64,000 bases of DNA from Zygaena filipendulae (lineage: Eukaryota; Arthropoda; Insecta; Lepidoptera; Zygaenidae): positions 11,606,501 to 11,670,500 of the forward strand of contig OU015655.1 of the NCBI GenBank assembly GCA_907165275.2, written 5' to 3'. The notes under the pieces were generated by a model, which worked only from the letters and a program-made list of their open reading frames with translations, searched no databases and was not told where the DNA came from. The translations under genes were made by a program, and so were the position numbers. Below are positions 1 through 10,309 of the stretch, piece after piece. Numbering within the stretch: position 1 is the stretch's first letter; every line of letters begins with the position of its first letter.

Positions 1-48
1 CTGTGGGAACTCCCAAGCGGGTGAAACCACGGGGAACAGCTCGTTTGA
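1..48 (+). mobile_element. Helitron (Lep1-like) 3' end, cut by window edge
   Basis: The hairpin GCGGGTGAAACCACG and GGGGAACAGCTCG are seen; the terminal CTAG is mutated to CTCG. Confidence 0.6.
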
Positions 49-281
49 AATATAGTGATCCTTTCTGTCATACGCCAAAATATACCAATCCAAAAATCCG
101 CATATACCTATGTTATTTTGTATATTATATATTATTGTGTCTCTCTACTAAGTATCTTGAGTAGGTATTTAAGTCTATAAATATACGTAGAGCTTGTCTA
201 AACTAAAATGACACACCCCACTACTCAATAAGCAGTTTTAGATGTGCGATATCATGTATTGATAATATCTCTTTAACAGTG

Positions 282-403
282 TGACTGCGGCGACACTATG
301 CGGCAACACTGAGGACGAATGGCAAGACCAGATCTATGTGTCGTATCGATATTTTAACGGTTGTGCGTGTGCGTATGCCCGATGGAGGGGCGCGTCATTT
401 TAG
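282..403 (+). other. Doubtful terminal-exon-like stretch
   Basis: An acceptor-like ctctttaacag is followed by an open frame of about 40 codons to a TAG, reading VTAATLCGNTEDEWQDQIYV and onward. It is more GC-rich than its surroundings. I recognise no family and see no poly(A) signal, so it may be chance. Confidence 0.2.
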
Positions 404-733
404 CTTAGATAAGCTCTATAGCTATTGTGTCTTAGCTCATAACTGCGGGAAAACGTGCTTATATTGCGTTTCATTTTAAATTCATAATGCGCTTTTGCCC
501 GTTGCTTTATCAGTATCGCAGTTGAAGCAAGTGAAAGACATCGGGTATTCAGTATTCACATACTCTTTTCACCCTTTTCCATAACATCAAAAGGCGCGCG
601 AGCAAATTGGATTTTGTTATGAGAGGTCGCGAGGGCGCCAAAGTTCCCGGATAATCCTTTTTTCCCGGAAACGGTTCATTTGTTTTTATGAAAGACCCAC
701 CTAATCCTGGAACGAGCCCCGAGATTTATACTA

Positions 734-905
734 CGAGTAGCTGTTGCTGGCGGTTTCACCCGGCGATAATTTCGGAGTTCCCGCGGGAATTCCGGGGTAG
801 AAAGTACTATGCCCAACTCCAGAATATAATCTATCTTTGTGTCAATTTCTATCCAATTCCATTCAACCGTTCTGTCGTAATTGAGTAACAATCATCCATC
901 CATCC
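734..905 (-). mobile_element. Helitron (Lep1-like), degenerate
   Basis: It carries the reversed 3' hairpin (GGCGGTTTCACCC), the GTTCCCGCGGGAATTCC block and the GTAATTGAGTAACAATCATC block, in that order. Confidence 0.65.
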
Positions 906-943
906 AGACTTTAATTTTTAAATTTTTTTTATTTATAATATTT

Positions 944-1130
944 CTAGCTGTGCCCCGTGGTTTCACCCGTGGTAATTTCGGAGTTCCCGCGGGAATTCCG
1001 GAATAAAAAGTACCCTATGTACTTCTCTGTACCCCCGACAACGTGCATGCCAAATTTCATCTCAATCCGTTCAGTCGTTTTTGCGTGATTAACAAACATC
1101 CACACTTTCACATTTATAATATTAGTAAGA
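944..1130 (-). mobile_element. Helitron (Lep1-like), full length
   Basis: It runs from CTAGCTGTGCCCCGTGG to ATAATATTAGTAAGA followed by T; on the minus strand that is TC...CTAG. Confidence 0.8.
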
Positions 1131-1465
1131 TATTAGTAACACCAGCTGTGACACTCACCTACATTATATACGAGTAATTTATACGCTTTTAATTTTTGAG
1201 ATGGATTTTGAGATGCGAATTTCGATTGCTAAGAGTATGAGACTACTACTGCAACTGTAAGTACCTGTGTATACAGAGTATAAAGCTTATGTGGGACGTA
1301 TTAAAGGAGGGTGTTCTATATCTGATTCTCGTGTCAAATATCCAAAAAATAACAAAATTATATTTTGACGATAAAAAAATATTCACGAAAATTGAGCGCG
1401 CAAGTTGCTGATGCGGTAACGAGTAATACTCTAAAGGTCATTGAAGGCTTCTTTACTTTGTATTG

Positions 1466-1880
1466 AAAGAAGAAGAAAGAAAGAAAGAAAATAAATTTAT
1501 TTGTCAACCAACACATAATATATAACTGCGACAATACAAAAATGTTGACAAAATGGTCCCGGCTCAGCATAATACTACCTCACACAGTTAACAGTGTGAG
1601 GCAGCGCTGGTTTTCAGCCGGAACCGCGGTAAAAAATAAATAAAAATAAAAGGAAAAAAATAAACTATAAAACCAAAATTACAATAAAAAAATTAACTAT
1701 AAAACTAAACAAAAAATAAAATAACAATATATATATATATAAATACGTGACGTCTCGGACACCGTTACTTACAATAATCTGATTATAATACATAAATTAC
1801 TATATACAAAAATGACATAATACGATATACCTATACGATACTGGATACAATACATAATATGAATGGTACCATACATATTG
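1466..1880 (-). mobile_element. LINE 3' end with (GAAA)n tail, copy 1
   Basis: Read on the minus strand, the element ends in CAAATAAATTTATT and an impure TTTC microsatellite, a typical LINE tail. It is nearly the same as 40175-40600. The hairpin at 1556-1624 is described among the findings. Only about 415 bp remain, all 3' untranslated region. Confidence 0.75.
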
Positions 1881-2496
1881 CCACTGGAGTGTCGACAAAA
1901 CTAATATAAAGGTCATTCATTCACGTAAAGCCAAGTTTTTTTAAGGTTTTTCGGTTATTTATTAGTGTTTTGTTTTTAATATATTTTTCGTAGTCATAGG
2001 TAAACGTTTAACCTCACATCCTGTATAAGCACCCATAAACAAGGCAATTAAATTCCCAGTACACTAATTTTGGCGTAGGTAATGAAAATTGTAACAGCTG
2101 ATGTCATATAAAAAGGCGTCTTATCTAAAATCATTACCTATTTCAATCAACACAGGTTCCTTATCAGCGAATGTCTTTAAAAAAGATATCAATGGAAAAA
2201 GTCATTTTAAATCAATGATGTTCAAAGTGTTAAAAATGGGCCCTGGAATGAATAGGTACATAAAAACTGAAAATTTTAATAACATAACTGCAAATAGATA
2301 CTTTTTAGATACTTTCTATTCCATTTTTTTTCTATTATTTGTATTTAGTGATAGTATTTTTATGTATGGTAAACTACCAATAAAATATCAAAACCAAACG
2401 TATTTTCGGAAGAAATGTCATTTTAGACAGACCACTCACTGAAACTTCAGAATCAACTTTTACTAGAAGAAAAATACATACTTACATAATTTCGGA

Positions 2497-3900
2497 ATGT
2501 TAAAGAAAATAATATTGTCGGCCTTGCGTACGCGGAAAATTTTCGCGCAAAGTCTGAGACACTGTGAGTTTGTGTGCAACAGAGCGACGCCGGTGTATCC
2601 GGCGACGAAGACGTCGGTCACAAGCAATGGAGTGCGTGTCGCCACCGAGGAGACGGCGTGCCCTATGGCTTGCGTGTCGATGATCGCCGAGGTCGGGCCG
2701 CGGTACGAGACCGTCAATAATAACGGAATGGCACACTTCATCGAACACATGGCTTTCAAAGGCTTCAAAACGATGAACCGATGCGCGATAGAACACGACT
2801 TCCACATGATGGGCGTTAAAATTGACATAAAAACGCACAGAGAGTTCCAAATATTCACGGCGAGATGCCTCCCGCAGTTCGTGAACAGCGTCCTGGATGT
2901 GTTTGCGCGTGTCGTCACCGAACTCGAGTTGTCCGATCACGAAATGGAGCTGGAGAAACATAACCTCTGCTTGGAGATGGTCGATGCGGACAACGATCAC
3001 AGAACCGTGCTCTTCGATTATTTGCATCAGACCGCCTTTCAAGGTACGCCTTTGATGCAACGCGTCATCGGCTCACCGAAAAACATAAGAAACTTCGATA
3101 AGGACAACCTTAGGGTGTACGTATGTGAGAACTATCAGCCTTACAGACTAATAATTGCATCATCAGGCAATTTGTCCCATGAGCAAATGGTGGCCAGTGT
3201 TAATGATAGATTTGGCAATATAACCCCAGAGCGTTGTTTCGAAGTGGATCCTGGGCACGCACGTTTCACTGGCTCCGAAGTGCGTTTTCGTGATGATTCT
3301 CTCCCCTTCTGTCATGTAGCCGTCGCAGTTGAAGCGCCAGGGTATACCAGTCCCGAATATTTGACATTCCTAGTCGCGACCTCTATACTAGGGTCGTGGG
3401 ATAGAAGTCAAATCGGACATAACAAGCCAGCACCAGCCTTGGCGCGCGCTGGTTCAATATCGGAACTGTGTCAGAGCTACGAAACTTTCTACATAGCGTA
3501 CCGCGAGATCGGTTTGTTCGGTGTTTATTTTGTTTCGTCTTGCATGCAGTTGGAGGATATGTTGTACAACGTGCAGAGTGAGTGGATGAAGATGGCCACG
3601 ATGGCTGTTTATACTGATGCTGAGCGAGGGATCAACTCGGCCAAACTGAAGATAGCTAGACGAGCGGATGGCTGTGTGCGCTCGTCCTACGACATTGGTA
3701 TGCAGATGCTGTACTCGTGTTGTCGCTCCACTGTACCACAGATATTCGAAGGATTGGACAACGTGAAGTCACATGCGATCAAGGAGATATTCGACAAGTA
3801 CATTTATGACAGATGTCCTGCCGTGGCAGCGGTCGGTCCGTGTGAAAACCTACCGGAATACAACAGGATTAGAGCCGGCATGTATTGGCTGCGATTGTGA
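2497..3900 (+). CDS. Mitochondrial processing peptidase beta-subunit-like protein (M16), intronless
   Basis: This is a complete 467-codon reading frame without introns. In the family, MPP-beta cleaves presequences from imported matrix proteins and works as a heterodimer with MPP-alpha. The zinc motif HxxEH is intact (H80, F81, I82, E83, H84), and the third ligand fits E160 in LEMVDAD, 76 residues after H84, the spacing of MPP-beta. The C-terminus is very family-like (CPAVAAVGP near residue 431, then ENLPEY, and a final MYWLRL). The first ~30 residues are rich in K and R with few acids, like a matrix presequence. ATG at 2497 is the first in frame and gives near-normal length (family about 470-490). 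The glycine-rich DRSFGGG segment of the family reads DRSQIGH. Canonical MPP-beta genes have introns, so a retrocopy is inferred; the intact frame argues for constraint. AATACA at 3941 is a weak poly(A) candidate. Core protein 1 of complex III is a relative but usually lacks an intact HxxEH. Confidence 0.88.
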   Translation: MLKKIILSALRTRKIFAQSLRHCEFVCNRATPVYPATKTSVTSNGVRVATEETACPMACVSMIAEVGPRYETVNNNGMAHFIEHMAFKGFKTMNRCAIEHDFHMMGVKIDIKTHREFQIFTARCLPQFVNSVLDVFARVVTELELSDHEMELEKHNLCLEMVDADNDHRTVLFDYLHQTAFQGTPLMQRVIGSPKNIRNFDKDNLRVYVCENYQPYRLIIASSGNLSHEQMVASVNDRFGNITPERCFEVDPGHARFTGSEVRFRDDSLPFCHVAVAVEAPGYTSPEYLTFLVATSILGSWDRSQIGHNKPAPALARAGSISELCQSYETFYIAYREIGLFGVYFVSSCMQLEDMLYNVQSEWMKMATMAVYTDAERGINSAKLKIARRADGCVRSSYDIGMQMLYSCCRSTVPQIFEGLDNVKSHAIKEIFDKYIYDRCPAVAAVGPCENLPEYNRIRAGMYWLRL

Positions 3901-4828
3901 TTCGGTTGTGTGCTGTTTGTTCTTTATAAAATTTTATTTTAATACATAATATCTGCTATTCTATTTTATTATTACTTCAAAACTCATGTATTATTTGAAT
4001 ACTTATTTAGTTTAATTGACAAGTTGTCTATTTATACGTATGATAGGAAAGAAAATCTAAGAGAATGAGTTAGCCCAGTATTTCAGCATTATCTGTGAAC
4101 TTTCGGAAGCCGATATAACTGCATATTTATATTATTATTGGTTTAAACGAATTTTTTACAGAAAATGCCTAAAAATGACGGACTTGAGTGACCGACACGC
4201 TCAGCTCTGCAACTGACTAAATAAATCGGCGTAGTAATATCTATAATTACCAGATAATTACTGTTGGCGCTAAGTTTGATCACTATATTGTATTGATCTC
4301 ACATGGGGTTTCTTTTTTTGAATGTCGTCGTGTCTAGTAACATTAATTTGTCTAAATTAAATACCTACTAGATATCTATTACTCGTAAATAACTGAAGTC
4401 GAATGTTGGAAATTGGAAATATAAACCGTGTTGCGGTGTGTCGGGAGTAGTCTGCGGCTTTTAAGTGGTCCTAAATCGGTCAAAGCGAATTCTCGTACTT
4501 GATAACTTAGGTTCGCTTACCACAGATTACGTTACCACTACAAATTAAGTAGGTACGCAAAAGCAGAGACGTACGCAAATCAAAATTAATTGAGTTTGAA
4601 TCCAATTTGGTTGCACAAAAATGTTTCGATTAGAAAATTTAAAAAGAGAACAGAATTTTTATAATATTTGTTTTCACTATAAAATTGGTTTAATTTTATC
4701 TTTAATATTTGTTTTGTGTCCTATTGCTATAGAAATACACTTCTAATCAACGTAATCCCCCTTTATCGACATGTATAACAATACCTAGTTTAAAAAAAAT
4801 ATGTGCGATCTTATGATTTATAATATTA
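3901..4828. other. Intergenic, nothing recognised
   Basis: AT-rich sequence after the peptidase gene with no frame, repeat end or RNA gene that I can support. Confidence 0.5.
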
Positions 4829-4983
4829 CTAGCTGTGCCCCGCGGTTTCACCCGCGTGAGTTTTGGGATCAGGAACCTTCGCGGACGCAGGCAGAGCAAC
4901 CCGTCAAAGTTTCATCACAATCGGACCAATGGTTTCGAAACGCATAGAGGACAGACATACAAACATTCATTTTTATTTATAAG
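4829..4983 (-). mobile_element. Helitron (Lep1-like), variant interior
   Basis: It keeps the hairpin end (CTAGCTGTGCCCCGCGG) but its middle (GTTTCATCACAATCGGACCA) belongs to another subtype, shared with 60625-60918. A GAA repeat follows it. Confidence 0.65.
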
Positions 4984-5417
4984 AAGAAGAAGAAGATTAA
5001 TGTTTTAAAACACTATAACGCTCTTGTTTTTGTCAATATTATTATAATTAATATTTTTAAAACTAGTCCCGTTGAAATTTTAACAGCTTCAATTTCTGAG
5101 TTTCAGCAGGAACTCTTTATATCACGATCTCCTTTTCCAAGACTTAGGTCTTAGTTACTTACTAAATTATGTTATTGGTCTTAACTTTACACCAAATATA
5201 GCTGATTCCTTATACGACTGAATCTCGGAATTTAATCATGAACATTTACATACGTTTGCAAAAGTTTTTATGTGAATTAATTTTCATATTCAATGCAGTT
5301 GGAAACCAGGCGCCAGGCAATATCTACTGGTTACAAATGTTTTATTGTTCCCACTCAGTGGTAGACTCAACATGCGGCATCGATTCCCTATAATAGACGT
5401 GATGGGTAAGTGATAAT

Positions 5418-5470
5418 TAACCGACTTCCAAAAAGGGGGAGGTTCTATGTTCGATTGTATGTATGTTTTT
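5418..5470. mobile_element. End fragment of the ACCGACTTCC element
   Basis: AACCGACTTCCAAAAAGGGG, GGTTCTATGTTCGATTGTAT and a poly-T run match the left end of 58260-59524. The third copy is at 47905-47965. Confidence 0.6.
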
Positions 5471-6190
5471 TTTTTATTGGCTGTTCGTGAGGTGCGATAG
5501 AAATCGAAAATATTCTATTATTTTTTGGTTTTTATGTTTACTGGCCAGCAACAAAGAATATGTACCTAGTATCTAAATATTATTATCCAAGGTAATACTG
5601 GCTGAATAAAAAAAAATAATGTGAAGTAGCCATTTTTGATACTTGACTATATATTTGCCATACTTATATCCTTCATCTTTTTTAAATCTTAATCTTATTA
5701 TAATTGAAAAAAAAAAGTTTCCTAAAGTAGGAACTGAGTAATTCACAAATAGTCCCTAAATTCGGCACAATGACATGAAATAAAACCCCGATATTTCATA
5801 GAGGAATAGCCTGGCATTATGTCTGATGTAGCGCTCGCTTGCTTTAACAAAGGGTTCAAGCACGTATACCATTTTCCGTACGTCCAGACTCTCCCCATTT
5901 CCCCCTTTCAGTGGGAGGATATAGACCTATCGGATAGTGCATGAAACACTTGAATGGTTGTTATTTTTTATCTTTTCTGTACGGTGGAATCAAGATAGAA
6001 CGTGAAAGAAAGTGCGAGCGAACGAGAATTCTTAGTGATTAGAGAATTTCTTGAATTTCGCTGTACGGATATTTTTTAGTTTGTTGTCGGGTGTATGTAC
6101 CTACGTCGTACTGAGTGCACCAATGACTTGCTTAAATCTATGAATAAGTCGCTTCCGTGCACTCAATGTGACTGAACGGTGTGAGTATCT
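5471..6190. other. Intergenic, nothing recognised
   Basis: No coding or repeat signal apart from short A and T runs. Confidence 0.45.
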
Positions 6191-6195
6191 GTGAA

Positions 6196-6345
6196 TCCTT
6201 ACTGTTTATTTGTTACGCTTTCACGCCTTAACGGCTCAACAGATCATCTTGAAATTTTGCGTGATCGTTGTCAGGGGTACAAAGAAGGACATAGGGTACT
6301 TTATATCTCGGAATTCCCGCGGGAACGTCGAATTTACCGCGCTAG
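6196..6345 (+). mobile_element. Helitron (Lep1-like), 3' hairpin lost
   Basis: It has the 5' TCCTTACT, the ACGCTTTCACGCCTTAACGG block and GGAATTCCCGCGGGAAC, and ends CGCGCTAG with the GTGAAACC loop deleted. Confidence 0.7.
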
Positions 6346-6447
6346 TAGCTTTGAATATAAGAAAGAAGACGGTCTAAAATATGTTTAGCTAATGACTAAT
6401 TAGCATTTAGCCATATATTTATTACTGTATATTATATTTATTACCTA

Positions 6448-6600
6448 CTAGCTGTGCCCCGCAGTTTCATCCACGTAAGTTTCGGAATTCCCGCAGAAAC
6501 TTCAAATTTCTTTCATACAAACCTTGTCCTGACAATAACGAAAACACACAAAAAAGAATTATCCGATTTGTTTCAGCCGTCCCAGAGTTTTGCGCTGAGC
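6448..6600 (-). mobile_element. Helitron (Lep1-like), degenerate
   Basis: It begins CTAGCTGTGCCCCGCAG; the 5' half has drifted. Confidence 0.6.
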
Positions 6601-7198
6601 AACAGATTTAGCCATTAATTTTTAATTCATATAACACACGCAATTTAAATTGAATATTAAACTTACAGAAATATAAACATTTGAAACTTACCTACTCATA
6701 ATAAAAGATCAAAATAAATGAATAAATAAAATACTCAAATATACCTATGTATATTTTGGTGAAATTTGCGTCTCGAATTTCCGTCGTCGAAGCGCGACAA
6801 AAGTTCATAATATAGGGTACCAGGTATTTGTATTGGTATCAGTTACTGTCGCCTTATCAGATTATAGCCTTTTCAATCGGGTTTTAGTATCGGAATAAAA
6901 TGACAACAAATATACAGGAAATGTTTATTTATTTTTCATTTTTAAAGTCACATATTTAAATAGGGTACAATACTTATTTCAGTGTGACGCTTCGTTGAGA
7001 GATCCGGTGTTACATTATACATAGATACTTGACGAGCTCGTACGAACAAAACCTGCTTCAGAAATTGTGTTCTCTCAACAATGCGCTAGCAACTGACATG
7101 CGCGTACAATACTGTGTGTTATCGCATACCATACCAACATAAAGCAACATCCGTTCGTAGATAAATTCCTCAGGTTTGAGACAGAGAATGGGCTAGAC

Positions 7199-7500
7199 AA
7201 CAACATTTAAATTTTTAGTCCGCTTTGCAGATTATTAAAAAAATATTGGACATGTATTTTTCCTTTTTTTACGTAATACCTAGTATAGTATCTGTGGTAA
7301 ATAATATTATTGAGTAATGGCGATACATTGAGTTGAAATTCCGTATGACGTCACGCCATGCTTTTTAACTTTAATGCGTTTTATCTTAATATTTTATCTA
7401 TAATTTGAAAAATCATAAAATACGTATCTATTATTTTTTTACGATCTAACTGATCGATTAAATAGAATTATGATTTTTATACCCCGTCATCATGCCCATT
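7199..7500. mobile_element. Twin-CRE MITE family, copy 1
   Basis: It contains TAGTCCGCTTTGCAGATTAT, one TGACGTCA site, AATGCGTTTTATCTTAAT and the end ATCATGCCCATT. It is shortened on the left. Confidence 0.65.
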
Positions 7501-7583
7501 TTAAAATAAATTCGGTTTTGCAATGATACTTACATACCTAACATGGTCACAATAAATCTACCACCATGTCGGTTGATTATATA

Positions 7584-7930
7584 CAACGTGTTAATGAATT
7601 AACTGAAAACTATAAAGTAGTGTGCTCAGCATCGACTAGCGAATCGAACGCACTATGTTTTAATATAGGTTAGATTTTTTCATTTTTACTTGCCTATGTC
7701 TAAATTATTTATAATACAAAATATTTGGCGCGTACGCCGCCTGCAGCAAAAAAATTCGAATCGATTGACGCGGGCGTAGAGCTTGGAATTTCGTATAGAT
7801 AGGTCACCTACAAACTAATGTTGAATAACTTTTAAAGTATAAATTTTTTCGACATAAAATATATTTTAATCATATTATAATTTTTTTAAACGGGGTGTAT
7901 CAGGTTTTCAGTTAATTTATTAACACGTTG
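7584..7930. mobile_element. MITE with CAACGTGTTAATGAATTAAC ends, copy 1
   Basis: The inverted ends are CAACGTGTTAATGAATTAAC and GTTAATTTATTAACACGTTG, with TATA directly outside each. It has 347 bp and no frame. The interior is shared with 22044-22396. Confidence 0.82.
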
Positions 7931-7931
7931 T

Positions 7932-8312
7932 ATATATCTATCCGGCCACGGGAGCAGCAAATGAGATGACCATTACTCTTAATGCACTGTACGGTTCGTA
8001 GGTATATTACAGGGTCTGTACGTTTTCAATTTCTTGTTACAGTATAATGAGGGAAAAATTGGCGTCATTTAGGTTGGTAATGGTTATATAGGCCAAGATT
8101 GGTAATAAGAGCTGCCAATGGCGACCAATGGCGTACCCGGTGGGGTATTCCTTTCGGTCCGGCCCCGGCTGGAAGCTATCACCAAGCCTTTATAGCCCTT
8201 ATTTCCGGGATATTTTTCTAAAATGAACAGATATAGTCAGCAAATAAGATAAGCAAGACTTGTTGAATATATAACAAATATAATTAGTGGAAGTCAAATA
8301 AGAATAGTAAAA
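7932..8312. other. Intergenic with a GC-rich patch
   Basis: 8130-8190 (GGCGTACCCGGTGGGGTATT and following) is more GC-rich than its surroundings, possibly an old insertion; no match recognised. Confidence 0.35.
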
Positions 8313-8508
8313 TCCTTACTAATATTGTGAATGCGAAAGTGAGCTTGTTTGTTTGTGACGCTTTCACACCTTAACAGCTAAACCGATCATCCTGAAAATT
8401 TGCATCCACGTTGTCAGGGGTACAGAAAAGGATAAAGGATACTTTTCATCCCGGAATTCCTGCGGGAACTCTGAAATTAACGCGGGTGAAACCGCGGGGA
8501 ACAGCTAG
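8313..8508 (+). mobile_element. Helitron (Lep1-like), intact reference copy
   Basis: The 196 bp run from TCCTTACTAATATTG to GGGGAACAGCTAG, with A before and T after, as Helitrons insert. The hairpin CGCGGGTGAAACCGCG ends 13 bases before the 3' end. No coding capacity. Confidence 0.88.
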
Positions 8509-8859
8509 TATATATATAAAGGTGGATGGTCAAAAATGTGCGCAATCGGTTTAATAATCATTGAAAAAACAAAGAATAAGTAAATGAAGAGTTCATTATT
8601 AGAATTGTAAGTAATTTTCAAAGGTGCTAAGCCGAGTGGTCTATGTTAAATGCACTTGTAAAGTCCATCTACTTGGTTTCAGAGAATTTTACGAACGGGT
8701 GTCTTTAATTCCTGCCGCTTAATGTGTCTATTGTCAGTATTGGAGTTGTGTTTAAAATTTAGGCTCGATTATATGTATTAAATAATGGTAACAAAAACAT
8801 TCGAAACTTTGAAGTTAATAAAAAGCATAATATAATAATTTAGTCTTCTATACTATGAA

Positions 8860-9154
8860 AGAGTAGAATCCGCAATTCTGTACATTGAATATTTTTAAGA
8901 AAAATTGACAGGGGCGATAAAAGAAAAGTAACCTACAACAAAAAAAGAGTTTTTAAAATTATTTTCTGTCTGTCTGTCTGTCTGTTAGCGATAATCTCCG
9001 AATCTATCGAACGGAGTGTCATGCGGAGTGTCATAGGTACATTAAGCTTAGCCTAGAGCTACATATAGGCTTTGTTTCATTCAAATCGGATTTCAGGAAA
9101 AAAAGTTGTTACATAAAAACTTTTCGCGCGGGTGAAACCGCGGGGCACAGCTAG
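8860..9154 (+). mobile_element. Helitron, second subtype (GTCT-rich)
   Basis: It shares the 3' end (CGCGGGTGAAACCGCGGGGC to CTAG|T) with the main type, but the interior has a GTCT repeat and CCTAGAGCTACATATAGGC. The same interior is at 25042-25345 in the other orientation. Confidence 0.7.
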
Positions 9155-9639
9155 TCTTAAAAATTATATAGGTAAAGGTTCATAAACATATGAAAAGCAA
9201 TGGAGAGAGCAATGCTCGAAGTTTTCTTGAGAGTTACTGATATAGTACATAGCTTAAAGTAAGCTAAAGTGGAAGATGAACTGATGATCTGGCGAAGATT
9301 GCAGAACCCGCCGGGGCGAAGGCAGCACTAGATTTGAGATCCTCGAGGGATCTTTGTTGAACGTCTTGCGGCTTATGTTGATGATAGTTATAATATTGGA
9401 ATTGAAAAAAGATTTTAATATTCACGAAATTGAGTAGAAGCGTTATGTACCGTTCAATCGAAGGCTTTTTTCTTTTTGCCTAAACGATTTTTATGTAAAA
9501 AAAATATCGGGGATCATGTGACTAGTCGCTGGCAATTAGTTGCCACAGCAGGGCAGCGTAGACTGGTTGAACTGGTTTGTACTCTTTCACAGTGTTTTCT
9601 AGAGGTGGTTTATTGCTGGGTACGGTGGTGATGGTGGTG

Positions 9640-9775
9640 GTGGTGTCACGTTGTTTGTCCGCGATGGACTCCGAAGCTACTGAACGGATTTTGATAAAAT
9701 TTTGTAACCATTTATAATATCCTCCAACTTAAAAGATAGGATAGTTTTTATCCCGGAATTCCCGGGATTCCCGGA
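9640..9775 (+). mobile_element. Helitron fragment
   Basis: It matches the middle of subtype-2 and main copies (CTACTGAACGGATTTTGATA, TTATCCCGGAATTCCCGGG); both ends are absent. Confidence 0.5.
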
Positions 9776-9829
9776 TTCTTCTCTTCAGCCATAGCACTAG
9801 GAAGCTGTGAAGGGTGGATATTTTATAGG

Positions 9830-9922
9830 TGCTGTCATAATAACTGTAATTATATGTATTGACGTCAAAAAGAGCCACATTATGGGCCAAATTTGAATAA
9901 AGAATTTGACTTTGACTTTGAG
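9830..9922 (+). mobile_element. LINE 3' tail with (TTTGAC)n
   Basis: The sequence ends in TTTGAATAAAGAATTTGACTT and repeats TTTGAC, with AATAAA close to a hexamer tail, a common insect LINE 3' end. The 5' limit is unclear. Confidence 0.45.
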
Positions 9923-10102
9923 GGATCTATTCGAAGTGAATTTAATTGAATATGTAATTCTCATTGCTTATACTGTACTATTAATATTCATCGTTGCTTT
10001 GTGACAACAGTTAGGCATATTTTTCTATTAATATTTTAATTAGGAAAAGCTTGTAAGTTTGGATGCAGGGGAAAATTCTTTCATTCGTAACAGTTTCATA
10101 GA

Positions 10103-10190
10103 CATAGACATATACTTTATTTGGCATCAACATCAAAATACCTTAAATAGAAATACAAAAAAATACAAGTAGGTACGTAAAATGCAGAGA
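10103..10190 (-). mobile_element. LINE 3' tail with (TATGTC)n
   Basis: On the minus strand GCCAAATAAAGTATATGTC runs into a TATGTC hexamer repeat, the arrangement of a retroposon 3' end. A shorter piece of similar hexamer repeat lies at 29667-29685. Confidence 0.4.
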
Positions 10191-10221
10191 TCTTCAGTAG
10201 GAGTAAATTGTTAAGTATATT

Positions 10222-10308
10222 AGTAGGATAGTTTTATCTCGGAATAAAGAGTTCCCGCACGAATACCGAAATTCATGCAGGTGAAACCGCGAGGAGGACA
10301 TCAGCTAG
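10222..10308 (+). mobile_element. Helitron 3' half
   Basis: TTATCTCGGAATAAAGAG is followed by GGTGAAACCGCGAGGAG and CAGCTAG. The 5' half is missing. Confidence 0.55.
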
Positions 10309-10309
10309 T

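Noticed and set aside
2101..2442. 113-codon frame before the MPP-beta gene
   Set aside because: AT-rich composition, no recognisable domain, no relation to the following gene.
2463..3060. Two reading frames of 151 and 186 codons on the minus strand
   Set aside because: They lie opposite the MPP-beta-like gene and have no family resemblance; shadows of that coding sequence.
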